Assembly (NCBI RefSeq): GCF_002929375.1
Contig: NZ_PJIP01000003.1
Location: 186,001-250,000, forward strand
Length of the DNA: 64,000 bases
Origin: Arthrobacter sp. DWC3
GTDB lineage: Bacteria; Actinomycetota; Actinomycetes; Actinomycetales; Micrococcaceae
Direction: 5' to 3'
Shown here: in pieces, positions 27,544-35,382 of the stretch
Position numbering within the stretch: the stretch's first letter is position 1
How the letters are laid out: each line of letters opens with the position of its first letter
Made by a program: the position numbers and the translations under genes
The notes under the pieces: generated by a model
The model's database searches: none
What the model was told of the DNA's origin: nothing
The model's input: the letters and a program-made list of their open reading frames with translations, nothing else

Positions 27544-28676
27544 GGGTACTGGCAGCGATGAGCGGCGGCGTCGACTCCGCGGTGGCGGCGGCACGTGCCG
27601 TGGAGGCCGGGCACGACGTCGTCGGCGTGCACCTGGCCCTCTCCCGCATGCCCGGGACGCTCCGCACGGGCAGCCGCGGCTGCTGCACCATCGAGGACTC
27701 GCGGGACGCCTGGCGCGCCTGCGACATCCTCGGCATCCCCTACTACGTCTGGGACTTCTCCGAGCGGTTCAAGGAGGACGTCGTGGACGACTTCGTCGCC
27801 GAGTACGCGGCGGGCCGCACCCCGAACCCCTGCATGCGCTGCAACGAGCGCATCAAGTTCGCGGCCCTGCTCGAGAAGGCCCTCGCCCTCGGGTTCGACG
27901 CCGTCTGCACCGGCCACTACGCGAAGGTGGTCGAGGACGCCGACGGCAACCCCGAGCTGCACCGCGCGGCCGACTGGGCGAAGGACCAGTCCTACGTGCT
28001 CGGGGTCCTGACCCACGAGCAGCTCAAGCACTCCATGTTCCCGCTCGCCGAGACGCCGTCGAAGGCCGAGGTCCGGGCCGAGGCCGAGCGGCGCGGCCTC
28101 TCCGTCGCCAACAAGCCCGACAGCCACGACATCTGCTTCATCCCCGACGGCGACACGCGCGGCTGGCTCGAGGAGCGCATCGACATGACCGAGGGAGACA
28201 TCCTCGACGTCGACGGCGAGCGGATCGGCAGCCACCCCGGCGCGAACGCCTTCACCATCGGCCAGCGCCGCGGCCTGAAGCTCGGCACCCCCGCAGCGGA
28301 CGGCAAGCCGCGCTTCGTGCTGGAGATCCGCCCCAAGCAGAACGAGGTGGTGGTGGGACCGGAGCACCTGCTCGCGATCGACCGGATGCGCGGCATCAAG
28401 GTGTCTTGGGCGGGCCTGCCCATCGACGAGGTGCGCACCGGGGAGGCGTTCGACTGCACGGCCCAGGTGCGGGCCCACGGCGATCCCGTGCCCGCACGCG
28501 CCTCCGTCGAGTCCGTCGACGGCGTGCAGCAGCTCGTGGTGCGGCTGGTCGAACCGATGCGCGGCGTGGCACCGGGCCAGACCGTGGTGCTGTACCAGGG
28601 CACGCGCGTGCTCGGGCAGGCGACCATCGATTCCGCGCGCTCCGCCCTGCGTCCCGAGCCGGCCGCTGCGGGCTAG
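27540..28676 (+). CDS. mnmA: tRNA-specific 2-thiouridylase MnmA
   Basis: A 378-residue MnmA. The PP-loop [11 protein letters not shown] is at the N-terminus. The first catalytic cysteine lies in [14 protein letters not shown] and the second in [25 protein letters not shown] appears as [14 protein letters not shown]. The enzyme activates C2 of U34 in Glu, Gln and Lys tRNAs with ATP and inserts sulfur. Translation is coupled to the upstream cysteine desulfurase. All catalytic elements appear intact and the length is standard. Confidence 0.97.
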   Translation: MRVLAAMSGGVDSAVAAARAVEAGHDVVGVHLALSRMPGTLRTGSRGCCTIEDSRDAWRACDILGIPYYVWDFSERFKEDVVDDFVAEYAAGRTPNPCMRCNERIKFAALLEKALALGFDAVCTGHYAKVVEDADGNPELHRAADWAKDQSYVLGVLTHEQLKHSMFPLAETPSKAEVRAEAERRGLSVANKPDSHDICFIPDGDTRGWLEERIDMTEGDILDVDGERIGSHPGANAFTIGQRRGLKLGTPAADGKPRFVLEIRPKQNEVVVGPEHLLAIDRMRGIKVSWAGLPIDEVRTGEAFDCTAQVRAHGDPVPARASVESVDGVQQLVVRLVEPMRGVAPGQTVVLYQGTRVLGQATIDSARSALRPEPAAAG

Positions 28677-28685
28677 GCGCAGCGG
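28663..28685 (+). terminator. Hairpin spanning the mnmA stop codon
   Basis: An 8-bp stem CCGCTGCG/CGCAGCGG with a seven-base loop containing the TAG stop. It could attenuate read-through into the chorismate mutase gene. Short, with no U-tract, so support is weak. Confidence 0.3.
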
Positions 28686-28715
28686 AGCGCCCCCGGCGTC
28701 TGCTTGACTGGTGTC

Positions 28716-29129
28716 ATGACGCATCCACGCAGCGGCTTCGACCCGGCAGCCAGCTCACTCGCGGGAGACGTGGCCCCCGAGGTGATGGCGGAGCTGCTCT
28801 CGGTGAGGAGCTCGATCGACAACATCGACGCCACCCTCGTGTACCTCCTGGCCGAACGCTTCAAGGCGACGCAGCGGGTAGGGCACCTCAAGGCCGAGCA
28901 CGACCTCCCGGCCGGTGATCCCCAGCGCGAGGCCGCGCAGATCGCCAGGCTCCGCATGCTGGCGGAGGAGGCGCAGCTGGACCCGGCGTTCGCCGAGAAG
29001 TTCCTGAACTTCATCATCTCCGAGGTGATCCGCCACCACCAGGCGATCTCCGAGAACCGCAGGCCCAGCGCCGGGGGCGCCCCTGCGCCGTCCGCTCCCG
29101 CGACGCCGATCCAGGGTACGCATGCCTGA
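28716..29129 (+). CDS. Chorismate mutase (AroQ class)
   Basis: A 137-residue all-helical AroQ-type chorismate mutase. It has LLSVRSSIDNIDATLVYLLAERFKAT for helix 1 (part), then VGHLKAEHDLPAGDPQREAAQI, and NFIISEVIRHHQAI for the last helix. The Arg, Lys and Asp residues that contact the ligand in this class are present. It would convert chorismate to prephenate for Phe/Tyr. There is no signal peptide, so it is cytosolic, unlike the secreted mycobacterial form. The ATG at 28716 was chosen; a TTG lies 12 bases upstream. It overlaps the next gene by eight bases. Confidence 0.92.
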   Translation: MTHPRSGFDPAASSLAGDVAPEVMAELLSVRSSIDNIDATLVYLLAERFKATQRVGHLKAEHDLPAGDPQREAAQIARLRMLAEEAQLDPAFAEKFLNFIISEVIRHHQAISENRRPSAGGAPAPSAPATPIQGTHA

Positions 29130-30147
29130 GCCCGTCCGATCCGTGGGCGCGACCGCCGCCGGGGACTGGCCCGGCACCGACCCCCACGAGGCGAACCGTG
29201 CCGTGCGCGGCGAGCTCGGGGGAGCGAACCTGCCCTTCCTGCCGTCGCTGCCCGCGCGCGGGCCGGGCAGCGACGCCGTCGGGCGCACGCTGGGGATCCT
29301 CGTGGACCTGCCCTTCGACCTGCAGCCGCACGGCTGGCGCCTCGTGCAGCGGCCCGGCAGGGACCAGCGCCGTGCGGAGTCCGCCCTGTCCTCCGACATC
29401 AACGCGCTCGGTGACGTCGCCGGCACGGAGGAGCGCCCGGCGTCGCGCCTGACGCTGCACCTGCGGGGGCCGCTCTCCCTGGCCGCGGGCGTGCACCTCC
29501 ACAACGGTGAGCGCGTCCTGGTCGACCACGGGGCCCGGCGGGAGCTCTATGCCTCGCTCGCCGCAGGCGCTGCGGACCTCGTGCGCCGCGTGTCCGCCGT
29601 CGCCCGGGGCGCCGAGGTGCTGCTCCACCTCGACGAGCCCGATGCCGGGGCGGTCCTCGCCGGACGCGTGCCGACGGCGAGCGGCTACCGCACGCTGCGG
29701 GCGATCGACCGGCGCGAGGCCACCGAGGCCTGGGATCTCGTGACGGCGTCGGCGGTCGCCGCCGGTGCCGCCGCGGCGGTGCTCGTGCCCGGTGGCGGGG
29801 ACGTCGCCCTCGACGCAGCCCGCGCCGGCACGGCCACGGGGCTGTCCCTCGACCTGCCCGGGATCTCCGACCGGCAGTGGGAGGCGCTCGCGGAGGACAT
29901 CGAGGCGGGACGGCCGCTGGAGCTCGCGATCCTCGATCCCCGGACCGCCCTTCCCCAGGTGACCGTCCTCGCGGAGACGGTGCTCGCCGCGTGGCGGCGC
30001 GTCGGCCTGCCCGTCGCGACGCTCGGGGCGTTGACCGTGACCGCCGGGCCCGGCCTCGAGGACAGGGCACCCGGCGACGCGACCCGGGTGCTCACGCGGC
30101 TGGCGCAGGTCGCCGACGCCCTGGACCAGGTCCGCGCCGAGGGCTGA
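29122..30147 (+). CDS. MetE/UROD-like TIM-barrel protein (Rv3015c-like), function unknown
   Basis: A 341-residue protein of the cobalamin-independent methionine synthase/UROD-like superfamily, seen as a short single barrel. It has GTDPHEANRAVRGELG and LPFLPSLPARGPGSDAVG near the N-terminus, LTLHLRGPLSLAAGV and VLLHLDEP in the middle. It is about half the length of MetE and I do not see the full set of MetE zinc ligands, so methionine synthesis is unlikely. Its place after mnmA matches the mycobacterial Rv3015c neighbourhood near ligA. It overlaps the chorismate mutase gene. Role unknown. Confidence 0.75.
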   Translation: MPEPVRSVGATAAGDWPGTDPHEANRAVRGELGGANLPFLPSLPARGPGSDAVGRTLGILVDLPFDLQPHGWRLVQRPGRDQRRAESALSSDINALGDVAGTEERPASRLTLHLRGPLSLAAGVHLHNGERVLVDHGARRELYASLAAGAADLVRRVSAVARGAEVLLHLDEPDAGAVLAGRVPTASGYRTLRAIDRREATEAWDLVTASAVAAGAAAAVLVPGGGDVALDAARAGTATGLSLDLPGISDRQWEALAEDIEAGRPLELAILDPRTALPQVTVLAETVLAAWRRVGLPVATLGALTVTAGPGLEDRAPGDATRVLTRLAQVADALDQVRAEG

Positions 30148-30181
30148 CCTGCCGGCTGCCCCGGGCCGCCCGGTACCGCGG

Positions 30182-30850
30182 TCAGACGCGTTCCTCCCAC
30201 CGCCGGGGGCCGACCTCGGCGGGCAGCACGCCGTCGAACTCCTCGAGGGCGTACTGGAAGGCCCCCGCGTACACCAGCAGGGTGCCGAGTTGACGGTGGA
30301 CCACCCGGGTCTTGATCCGGAAGGCGCCGGCGTCGTCGTCCCACCACTGCTCCACGTAGGCGAGCGCACCGACGGCGTCGGGCAGGGGCAGGCGCAGGCC
30401 CGCGAACACCCGCGTCCGCGAGGACACCATGCGGATGCGCCCCTCGTCCGTGGCGGTGCAGGTCAGCAGGGTGGCCATCCGCCGGTGGCGGCCCACGTAG
30501 TCGGTGAGGACGCCGTCCTGCAGCGACGTGGTGTCCTCGAAGACGCGCAGCGCGGTCCCGAAGTCCAGTTCGCGCCGGGCGGTGAGCGCCGGCCGGCCGA
30601 ACGGGTCCATGTGGGGGAAGTTCCTGATGGTGAAGGGGACGTCGTCGCGGTACTCGGGGAAGAACGCGTTCTCGAGCGCCGTGAGGCGGAAGGCGGGCCG
30701 CGCGAACCAGGCGGGGCACCCGGCCACGTCGAACACCCCGTGCCCGCGGCCGGCGAGGCCGCTGCCGGCGTGGAGCCCGAAGTACTCGCGCAGTTCGGGC
30801 TGCAGGCGGCCGAAGTCGCTGCCCATCGCCTGCTGGTAGATCGAGGTCAT
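30182..30850 (-). CDS. DUF4166 domain protein
   Basis: A 222-residue protein. It has SIYQQAMGSDFGRLQPELRE at the N-terminus, ENAFFPEYRDDVPFTIRNFP in the middle, and a beta-rich C-terminal half ending VYAGAFQYALEEFDG, which fits the DUF4166 family. No signal peptide or membrane helix is seen. Function is unknown. The ATG at 30850 follows GTGGGCGGC. It lies 85 bp downstream of the DUF58 gene on the same strand, the place where SpoIIM/RDD-type genes are often found in related clusters. Confidence 0.8.
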   Translation of the reverse strand: MTSIYQQAMGSDFGRLQPELREYFGLHAGSGLAGRGHGVFDVAGCPAWFARPAFRLTALENAFFPEYRDDVPFTIRNFPHMDPFGRPALTARRELDFGTALRVFEDTTSLQDGVLTDYVGRHRRMATLLTCTATDEGRIRMVSSRTRVFAGLRLPLPDAVGALAYVEQWWDDDAGAFRIKTRVVHRQLGTLLVYAGAFQYALEEFDGVLPAEVGPRRWEERV

Positions 30851-30935
30851 GCCGCCCACTTCCGTCGCTCGGACCACCAGTCAACCATGATGCCGACGCT
30901 GCACCGCCCGTGCGCGCGGAGCCGGTCGGAGCCCG

Positions 30936-32228
30936 TCACAGGCGGCCGGTGGCCTTGAGCCTGATGTAGGTGTCGGCGAGGAGCGGCGGAAGGTCCGCGG
31001 GCACCGCGTCCACGACCTCCGCGCCGACGAGGCGGAGCTGGTCGGCCACCGCCGCGCGGTCGAGCAGGGCGCGTTCCGCCGCCGCGGCCCGGAACGTGGC
31101 TGCCGCCGTCGAGCGGTCGGCCGCCATCTCCTCGAGGCGCGGGTCACGGACCGAGGCGACCACGACGACGTGGCGCCCGGTGAGCGCCGGCAGCGCCGGC
31201 AGCAGGCCCTCCTCCACGGCGCCGGAATCCAGCGACGTCAGCAGGACCACGAGGCTGCGGTGGGGTGATGCGGCCCGCACCTGGGCCGGGACACGGGACC
31301 AGTCGGCCTCGATCAGTTCCGCCTCGAGCGGCGCCATCGCCGTGACGAGGGAGCTCAGCAGGTTGCCCTTAGCGGTCGAGTCGACGCGGGCGCGCAGGCG
31401 GCGGTCGAACGCCAGGAAGTGGACCTTGTCGCCGCCGTGCTCCGCGAGCACGGACAGCAGCAGTGCCGCTTCGATCCCGGTGTCGAGGCGCGGCTCGTCG
31501 AGGACCCGCGCCGCGGACGTGCGCGATGTGTCGAGCACGACGACGACGCGGCGGTCGCGCTCCGGCCGCCAGGTGCGCACCACGGTGTCGCGCCGCCGGG
31601 CCGTCGCCCGCCAGTCGATCGAGCGGACGTCGTCACCCCGCACGTAGTCGCGCAGGGAGTCGAACTCCGTCCCGGCGCCCCGGATCTGCACGGCCGACTG
31701 GCCGTCCAGTTCACGCAGGCGGCGGAGCTTGGACGGCAGGTGCCGCTTCGAGGCGAAGGCGGGGAGCACCCGCAGTGCGCCCGGCGCGGGGACGGTGACC
31801 TGCCGGGCGGCGACCCCGAGCGGCCCGGCGCTCCGGATGGTCACGGTCTCCGCGCGCAGGATGCCGCGGCGCGTAGGACGCAGACGGACCGTCATCCGGC
31901 GTGCGTCGCCCGCGGGCACCCGGACGGCCTGCTCCGGATCGACGGCGCCGGCCGACGGCTGCCACGCCTCGCGCACCGTGGCGCGCAGCGGACGGTGCGT
32001 GTCGTTGCGCAGCACCAGGGCGCTGCGGCACTCCTCGCCGAGGCGTACGCCCTCGGGCAGTTCGCGCACGATCCCGACCCGCCGGGGCGACGCCGCGAGG
32101 GCCAGGTCGAGTGCGGCCACGGCGGCGAGGAGCGCCGCCCACAGCAGGATCGACGCGGCCCCCGGGAACAGGAGGACGGGCACGACGCCGAGCAGCGCCA
32201 GCAGGACGAGGCGGCCGGTGAGTACCAC
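30936..32228 (-). CDS. DUF58 domain membrane protein (vWA-like)
   Basis: A 430-residue protein from the GTG at 32228, which has AGAGGA seven bases upstream. Two N-terminal membrane helices (LVLLALLGVVPVLLF, SILLWAALLAAVAALDLAL) are followed by a beta-rich domain. Then comes the DUF58 core: EFDSLRDYVRGDDVRSIDWRATAR (part), RTWRPERDRRVVVVLDTSRT with the vWA metal-site-like DTS, and a VVLLTSLDSGAVEE strand. It is the standard partner of the MoxR ATPase just upstream. The pair is thought to act as a chaperone or insertion system for envelope or metal-containing proteins. Confidence 0.92.
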   Translation of the reverse strand: MVLTGRLVLLALLGVVPVLLFPGAASILLWAALLAAVAALDLALAASPRRVGIVRELPEGVRLGEECRSALVLRNDTHRPLRATVREAWQPSAGAVDPEQAVRVPAGDARRMTVRLRPTRRGILRAETVTIRSAGPLGVAARQVTVPAPGALRVLPAFASKRHLPSKLRRLRELDGQSAVQIRGAGTEFDSLRDYVRGDDVRSIDWRATARRRDTVVRTWRPERDRRVVVVLDTSRTSAARVLDEPRLDTGIEAALLLSVLAEHGGDKVHFLAFDRRLRARVDSTAKGNLLSSLVTAMAPLEAELIEADWSRVPAQVRAASPHRSLVVLLTSLDSGAVEEGLLPALPALTGRHVVVVASVRDPRLEEMAADRSTAAATFRAAAAERALLDRAAVADQLRLVGAEVVDAVPADLPPLLADTYIRLKATGRL

Positions 32229-32284
32229 GGGAGTTCCTCTCGGCTCCGGGCGCAGCGGCGACCGGAGCGGGTGGGGGTGGGGTC

Positions 32285-33394
32285 CTACCGCGGCACGGGG
32301 ACGGTGCCGAGGATGCCGCCGAGCACGTCGTCGACGCCCACGCCGTCCATCTGCGCCTCGGGCCGCAGGGCCACACGGTGGCGGAGTGCGGGGAGGGTGA
32401 GGGCCTTGACGTCGTCCGGGGTCACGAAGGAGCGGCCCGAGAGCCAGGCCCAGGCGCGTGAGGTGTTGAGCAGGGCGGTGGCGCCACGGGGCGACACGCC
32501 GAGCTGGAACGACGGCGAGGTGCGCGTGGCCCGTACGACGTCCACGATGTACGCGAGGACCTCCGGGGCGATCGCGACGCGGGCCACGGCGGCACGGGCA
32601 CGGTCGATGTCCTCCGCGCCGGCGACCGCGCGCACCCCGGCGGCCTCGAGGTCGCGCGGGTCGAACCCGACGCTGTGCCGGCGGATCACCTCGATCTCGT
32701 CGTCGCGCCCCGGCAGCGGGAGGGTGAGCTTGAGCAGGAAGCGGTCGAGCTGCGCCTCGGGCAGGGGATAGGTGCCCTCGTACTCGACCGGGTTCTGGGT
32801 GGCGGCGACGATGAACGGTCCCGGGAGGCGGCGCGAGAGACCGTCGACGGAGACCTGGCGTTCCTCCATGGCCTCGAGCAGCGAGGCCTGCGTCTTCGGC
32901 GGCGTGCGGTTGATCTCGTCGGCGAGGAGGATGTTGGTGAAGACCGGCCCTTCCCGGAAGGTGAACTCGCCGGTCTTCGACTCGTAGATCAGCGATCCCG
33001 TGATGTCGCCGGGCATGAGGTCCGGGGTGAACTGCACGCGCTTGGTGTCGAGGTCCAGGGCGGTGGCCAGGGTGCGGACGAGCAGCGTCTTCGCGACGCC
33101 GGGGACACCCTCCAGCAGGACGTGCCCGTCGGCGAGCAGGCCGATGAGCAGACCGGTCACGGCGGCGTCCTGGCCCACGATGGACTTGCCGACCTCCGTG
33201 CGGACCCGCAGGAGGGCGGCCCGGGCCGCGTCGCCGTCGTGGTCCGCCGCGCCGGACGCCTGCCGGTGCTCGGCGGCCTCGCGGTCCGGTGTCCCGTTTC
33301 GTTCCGCGACCCGCGTCGCCTGGTGCGCCCCGGCGGGGGGTGCTGCGGGCGGCGCCTCCAGGGGCCCGTCCTGCCGGCCGGCGGAATCGTTCAT
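32285..33394 (-). CDS. MoxR family AAA+ ATPase
   Basis: A 369-residue MoxR ATPase with a roughly 60-residue disordered N-terminus rich in Ala, Pro and Gly. Walker A is LLEGVPGVAKTLL. The MoxR signature FTPDLMPGDITG and Walker B ILLADEINRTPPKTQ are intact. Sensor 1 is in VAATQNPVEYEGTYPLPEAQ and the arginine finger region is DRFLLKLTLPLP. The ATG at 33394 has AAGGAGA upstream and overlaps the stop of the DUF4350 gene (ATGA). It works with the DUF58 protein encoded 56 bp downstream. Confidence 0.95.
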   Translation of the reverse strand: MNDSAGRQDGPLEAPPAAPPAGAHQATRVAERNGTPDREAAEHRQASGAADHDGDAARAALLRVRTEVGKSIVGQDAAVTGLLIGLLADGHVLLEGVPGVAKTLLVRTLATALDLDTKRVQFTPDLMPGDITGSLIYESKTGEFTFREGPVFTNILLADEINRTPPKTQASLLEAMEERQVSVDGLSRRLPGPFIVAATQNPVEYEGTYPLPEAQLDRFLLKLTLPLPGRDDEIEVIRRHSVGFDPRDLEAAGVRAVAGAEDIDRARAAVARVAIAPEVLAYIVDVVRATRTSPSFQLGVSPRGATALLNTSRAWAWLSGRSFVTPDDVKALTLPALRHRVALRPEAQMDGVGVDDVLGGILGTVPVPR

Positions 33395-34692
33395 GATCGA
33401 ATCTCCTTCTCGAGGTCGAGGATCTCCTGTGCCCACAGCACAAGCTCACGGTCGGTGGTCGGGGTGTGGTGCAGCAACCGCTGCTCGAGCTCGAGCCGCG
33501 GCCGCCCGCTGTGCCGGGCGGCGGCGTCGAGGATCTCGCCCGCCGGGGCGGAGCGGTCCACGCGGAGACGGCGGGCCATCCGGGTGAGCGCGGCCGCCCG
33601 CAGGGTGGCCGCAGCATGCGCGACCGAGCGGGAATCCTGATAGAGGCGTGCGCGGCCCTCCGCCGTCTCGGCGGCCCGGACGACCACGGGCAGCGGCTCG
33701 ACCGCCAGGGGACCCAGGCGCCGTGCCTTCCAGGCCATGGCGAGGCCGGCGCAGACGAGCAGCCAGACCAGCAGCGGATCGACCCAGGGGGGCAGGAGCG
33801 TCCGGGGATCGATGCCCTCACCGCTGGAGACGACATCCGCGCCGGTGGGCTCGTACCAGACGAGGGTGGGGGCGGACCCGAGGGCGCGCAGGGCGAGTGC
33901 CGCGTTGCCCTCCTCGGTGATGGACCCGTTGGACAGGACGGACGGGGCGCCGAGGACGGCGACGGCGCCGTCGGAGCTCGTGGTGTACAGGCCGCCGGTC
34001 GTGGGGCCGGAGTCGTCACCGGCGCCGCCGGGTGGACCGTCGACGGCGGTCGGGAAGCACTCGACGTCGCCCGAGTAGACCGTCCCGGTCACGGAGAGGC
34101 TGCCCGCCGCCGTCGCATCGTCGTCGGAGCACTCCGCGGCCTGCGCGGGCACGTCGCCGAAGTCCAGGGGAGCGGGACCGAGCAGGGTGAACTCGTCCTC
34201 GAGGGCGGTGAGCTGCCGGGCCCCGGGCGCCGCGAGGACGGCGCGGTCCGATGACCCGGCCAGCTCCGCCACCTGGGTGGCGCTCAAATACTGGCGGGTG
34301 TCGTTGAGGAAGAGCGTCGCGGGCCCGGCGTCCAGTTCCCCGAGCGCGTCCTCGTACGAGTCGACGCGGACGACGTCGACGCCCTCGGCCGCGAGGACCT
34401 CCGCCACGGCCCGTGCGCCCTCGGGCGAGGGGTTGCCCGGGGACAGGGGGCGGTCGTCCTCCTCGGCGCCGGGCAGGAGGTTGAGCAGCACGATCACCGC
34501 GAGGACCACGGCGCCCATCAGCAGGGGCAGGGAGCGCCGGAGGCGTCGACGTGCGGTGGCTGCGGCGCTCCCGCCGTCGCCCATGAGTTCGACCTGTCGG
34601 GCCGCGGTCCGCTGCCCCGGCGACCCGTCCGACCGCCGGGCCCGCCGCACGGGGACCGCCTGGACGTCCGTCTCCGCCGACCGGCGCGTCAT
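33391..34692 (-). CDS. DUF4350 domain membrane protein
   Basis: A 433-residue protein. After an Arg-rich N-terminus there is a transmembrane helix (LPLLMGAVVLAVIVLLNLLPG). An extracytoplasmic DUF4350 domain follows (NPSPEGARAVAEVLAAEGVDVV, FLNDTRQYLSATQ, a GATase-like fold). A second helix (WVDPLLVWLLVCAGLAMAWKA) and a short cytoplasmic tail end the protein. It is coupled by ATGA overlaps to DUF4129 (upstream) and MoxR (downstream), indicating stoichiometric production. Function is unknown. Confidence 0.88.
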   Translation of the reverse strand: MTRRSAETDVQAVPVRRARRSDGSPGQRTAARQVELMGDGGSAAATARRRLRRSLPLLMGAVVLAVIVLLNLLPGAEEDDRPLSPGNPSPEGARAVAEVLAAEGVDVVRVDSYEDALGELDAGPATLFLNDTRQYLSATQVAELAGSSDRAVLAAPGARQLTALEDEFTLLGPAPLDFGDVPAQAAECSDDDATAAGSLSVTGTVYSGDVECFPTAVDGPPGGAGDDSGPTTGGLYTTSSDGAVAVLGAPSVLSNGSITEEGNAALALRALGSAPTLVWYEPTGADVVSSGEGIDPRTLLPPWVDPLLVWLLVCAGLAMAWKARRLGPLAVEPLPVVVRAAETAEGRARLYQDSRSVAHAAATLRAAALTRMARRLRVDRSAPAGEILDAAARHSGRPRLELEQRLLHHTPTTDRELVLWAQEILDLEKEIRS

Positions 34693-35348
34693 CGGGGTGC
34701 CGCCGGCGTGGCGGTGTCCCCGTGTGCCGAGGGGCGTTCGGCGGTGAGCTGCGCGTCGAGAGCGGCGGCACGCCGGTGGTCGCCGGCCGTCGCCGTCCCG
34801 TTGCCGTAGTGGGTCTCGTTGAAGCGGTCGGCGAGCCAGCCGACGTCGGGCGCCAGGGACGGGAACATGCCGCCGAGCTGCATGGCTGCCTCCGTGGCCG
34901 TCCTGCCGGCCTGCTCCTCGATGACGACGCGCTCCTCCGCCGAGCGGATGATCGCGCGCAGCAGCTCCGCGACGGCGCCGTTCCAGTCCCCGAGGGCCGC
35001 GAGTTCCGACGACCGGCGACGGTGCTGGTCGGCGGAGCGCCGTGCCCCGTCCTCGAAGACCGCGGCCTCCGGAGTCCGCCCGCGCGCGTTCAGGCGCGGG
35101 CGGACGAGCACGACGGCCACGACGATGAGGACCGCTGCCCCGATCGCGACCAGCAGTGTCCCGGGCCCCGACCCCAGCCCCTGCACGCCGTCGAGGAGCC
35201 GGCCGAGGGAGCGCAGGACGTCGGCGATGACACGTTCGACGATGGTGGGCTGCGCCTCCACGTAGGCGGCCTTCGCGAGCTCGTCCTGCAGCAGCCTGCG
35301 GGCCTCGTCGGCGTCGGGCATGAGCAGGGCGTGCGGGCCGACGGTCAC
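34689..35348 (-). CDS. DUF4129 domain membrane protein
   Basis: A 219-residue protein. An N-terminal extracytoplasmic helix (DADEARRLLQDELAKAAYVE) leads to one transmembrane helix (LLVAIGAAVLIVVAVVLV). The cytoplasmic DUF4129 four-helix domain follows (LGDWNGAVAELLRAIIRSAE, RTATEAAMQL, WLADRFNETHYGNGTATA). In some proteins this domain is fused to transglutaminases. The gene overlaps DUF4350 by four bases and is part of the DUF4129-DUF4350-MoxR-DUF58 cluster. Confidence 0.87.
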   Translation of the reverse strand: MTVGPHALLMPDADEARRLLQDELAKAAYVEAQPTIVERVIADVLRSLGRLLDGVQGLGSGPGTLLVAIGAAVLIVVAVVLVRPRLNARGRTPEAAVFEDGARRSADQHRRRSSELAALGDWNGAVAELLRAIIRSAEERVVIEEQAGRTATEAAMQLGGMFPSLAPDVGWLADRFNETHYGNGTATAGDHRRAAALDAQLTAERPSAHGDTATPAAPR

Positions 35349-35382
35349 GGGCGGTCCCGGCAGGGGGTCAGGGGGGTGCGTC

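Noticed and set aside
32229-34019. Upstream extension of the DUF58 gene in the same frame across the MoxR and DUF4350 genes
   Set aside because: The extended product is Arg/Pro/Ala-rich and covers two genuine genes in another frame. The GTG at 32228 has a good ribosome-binding site.
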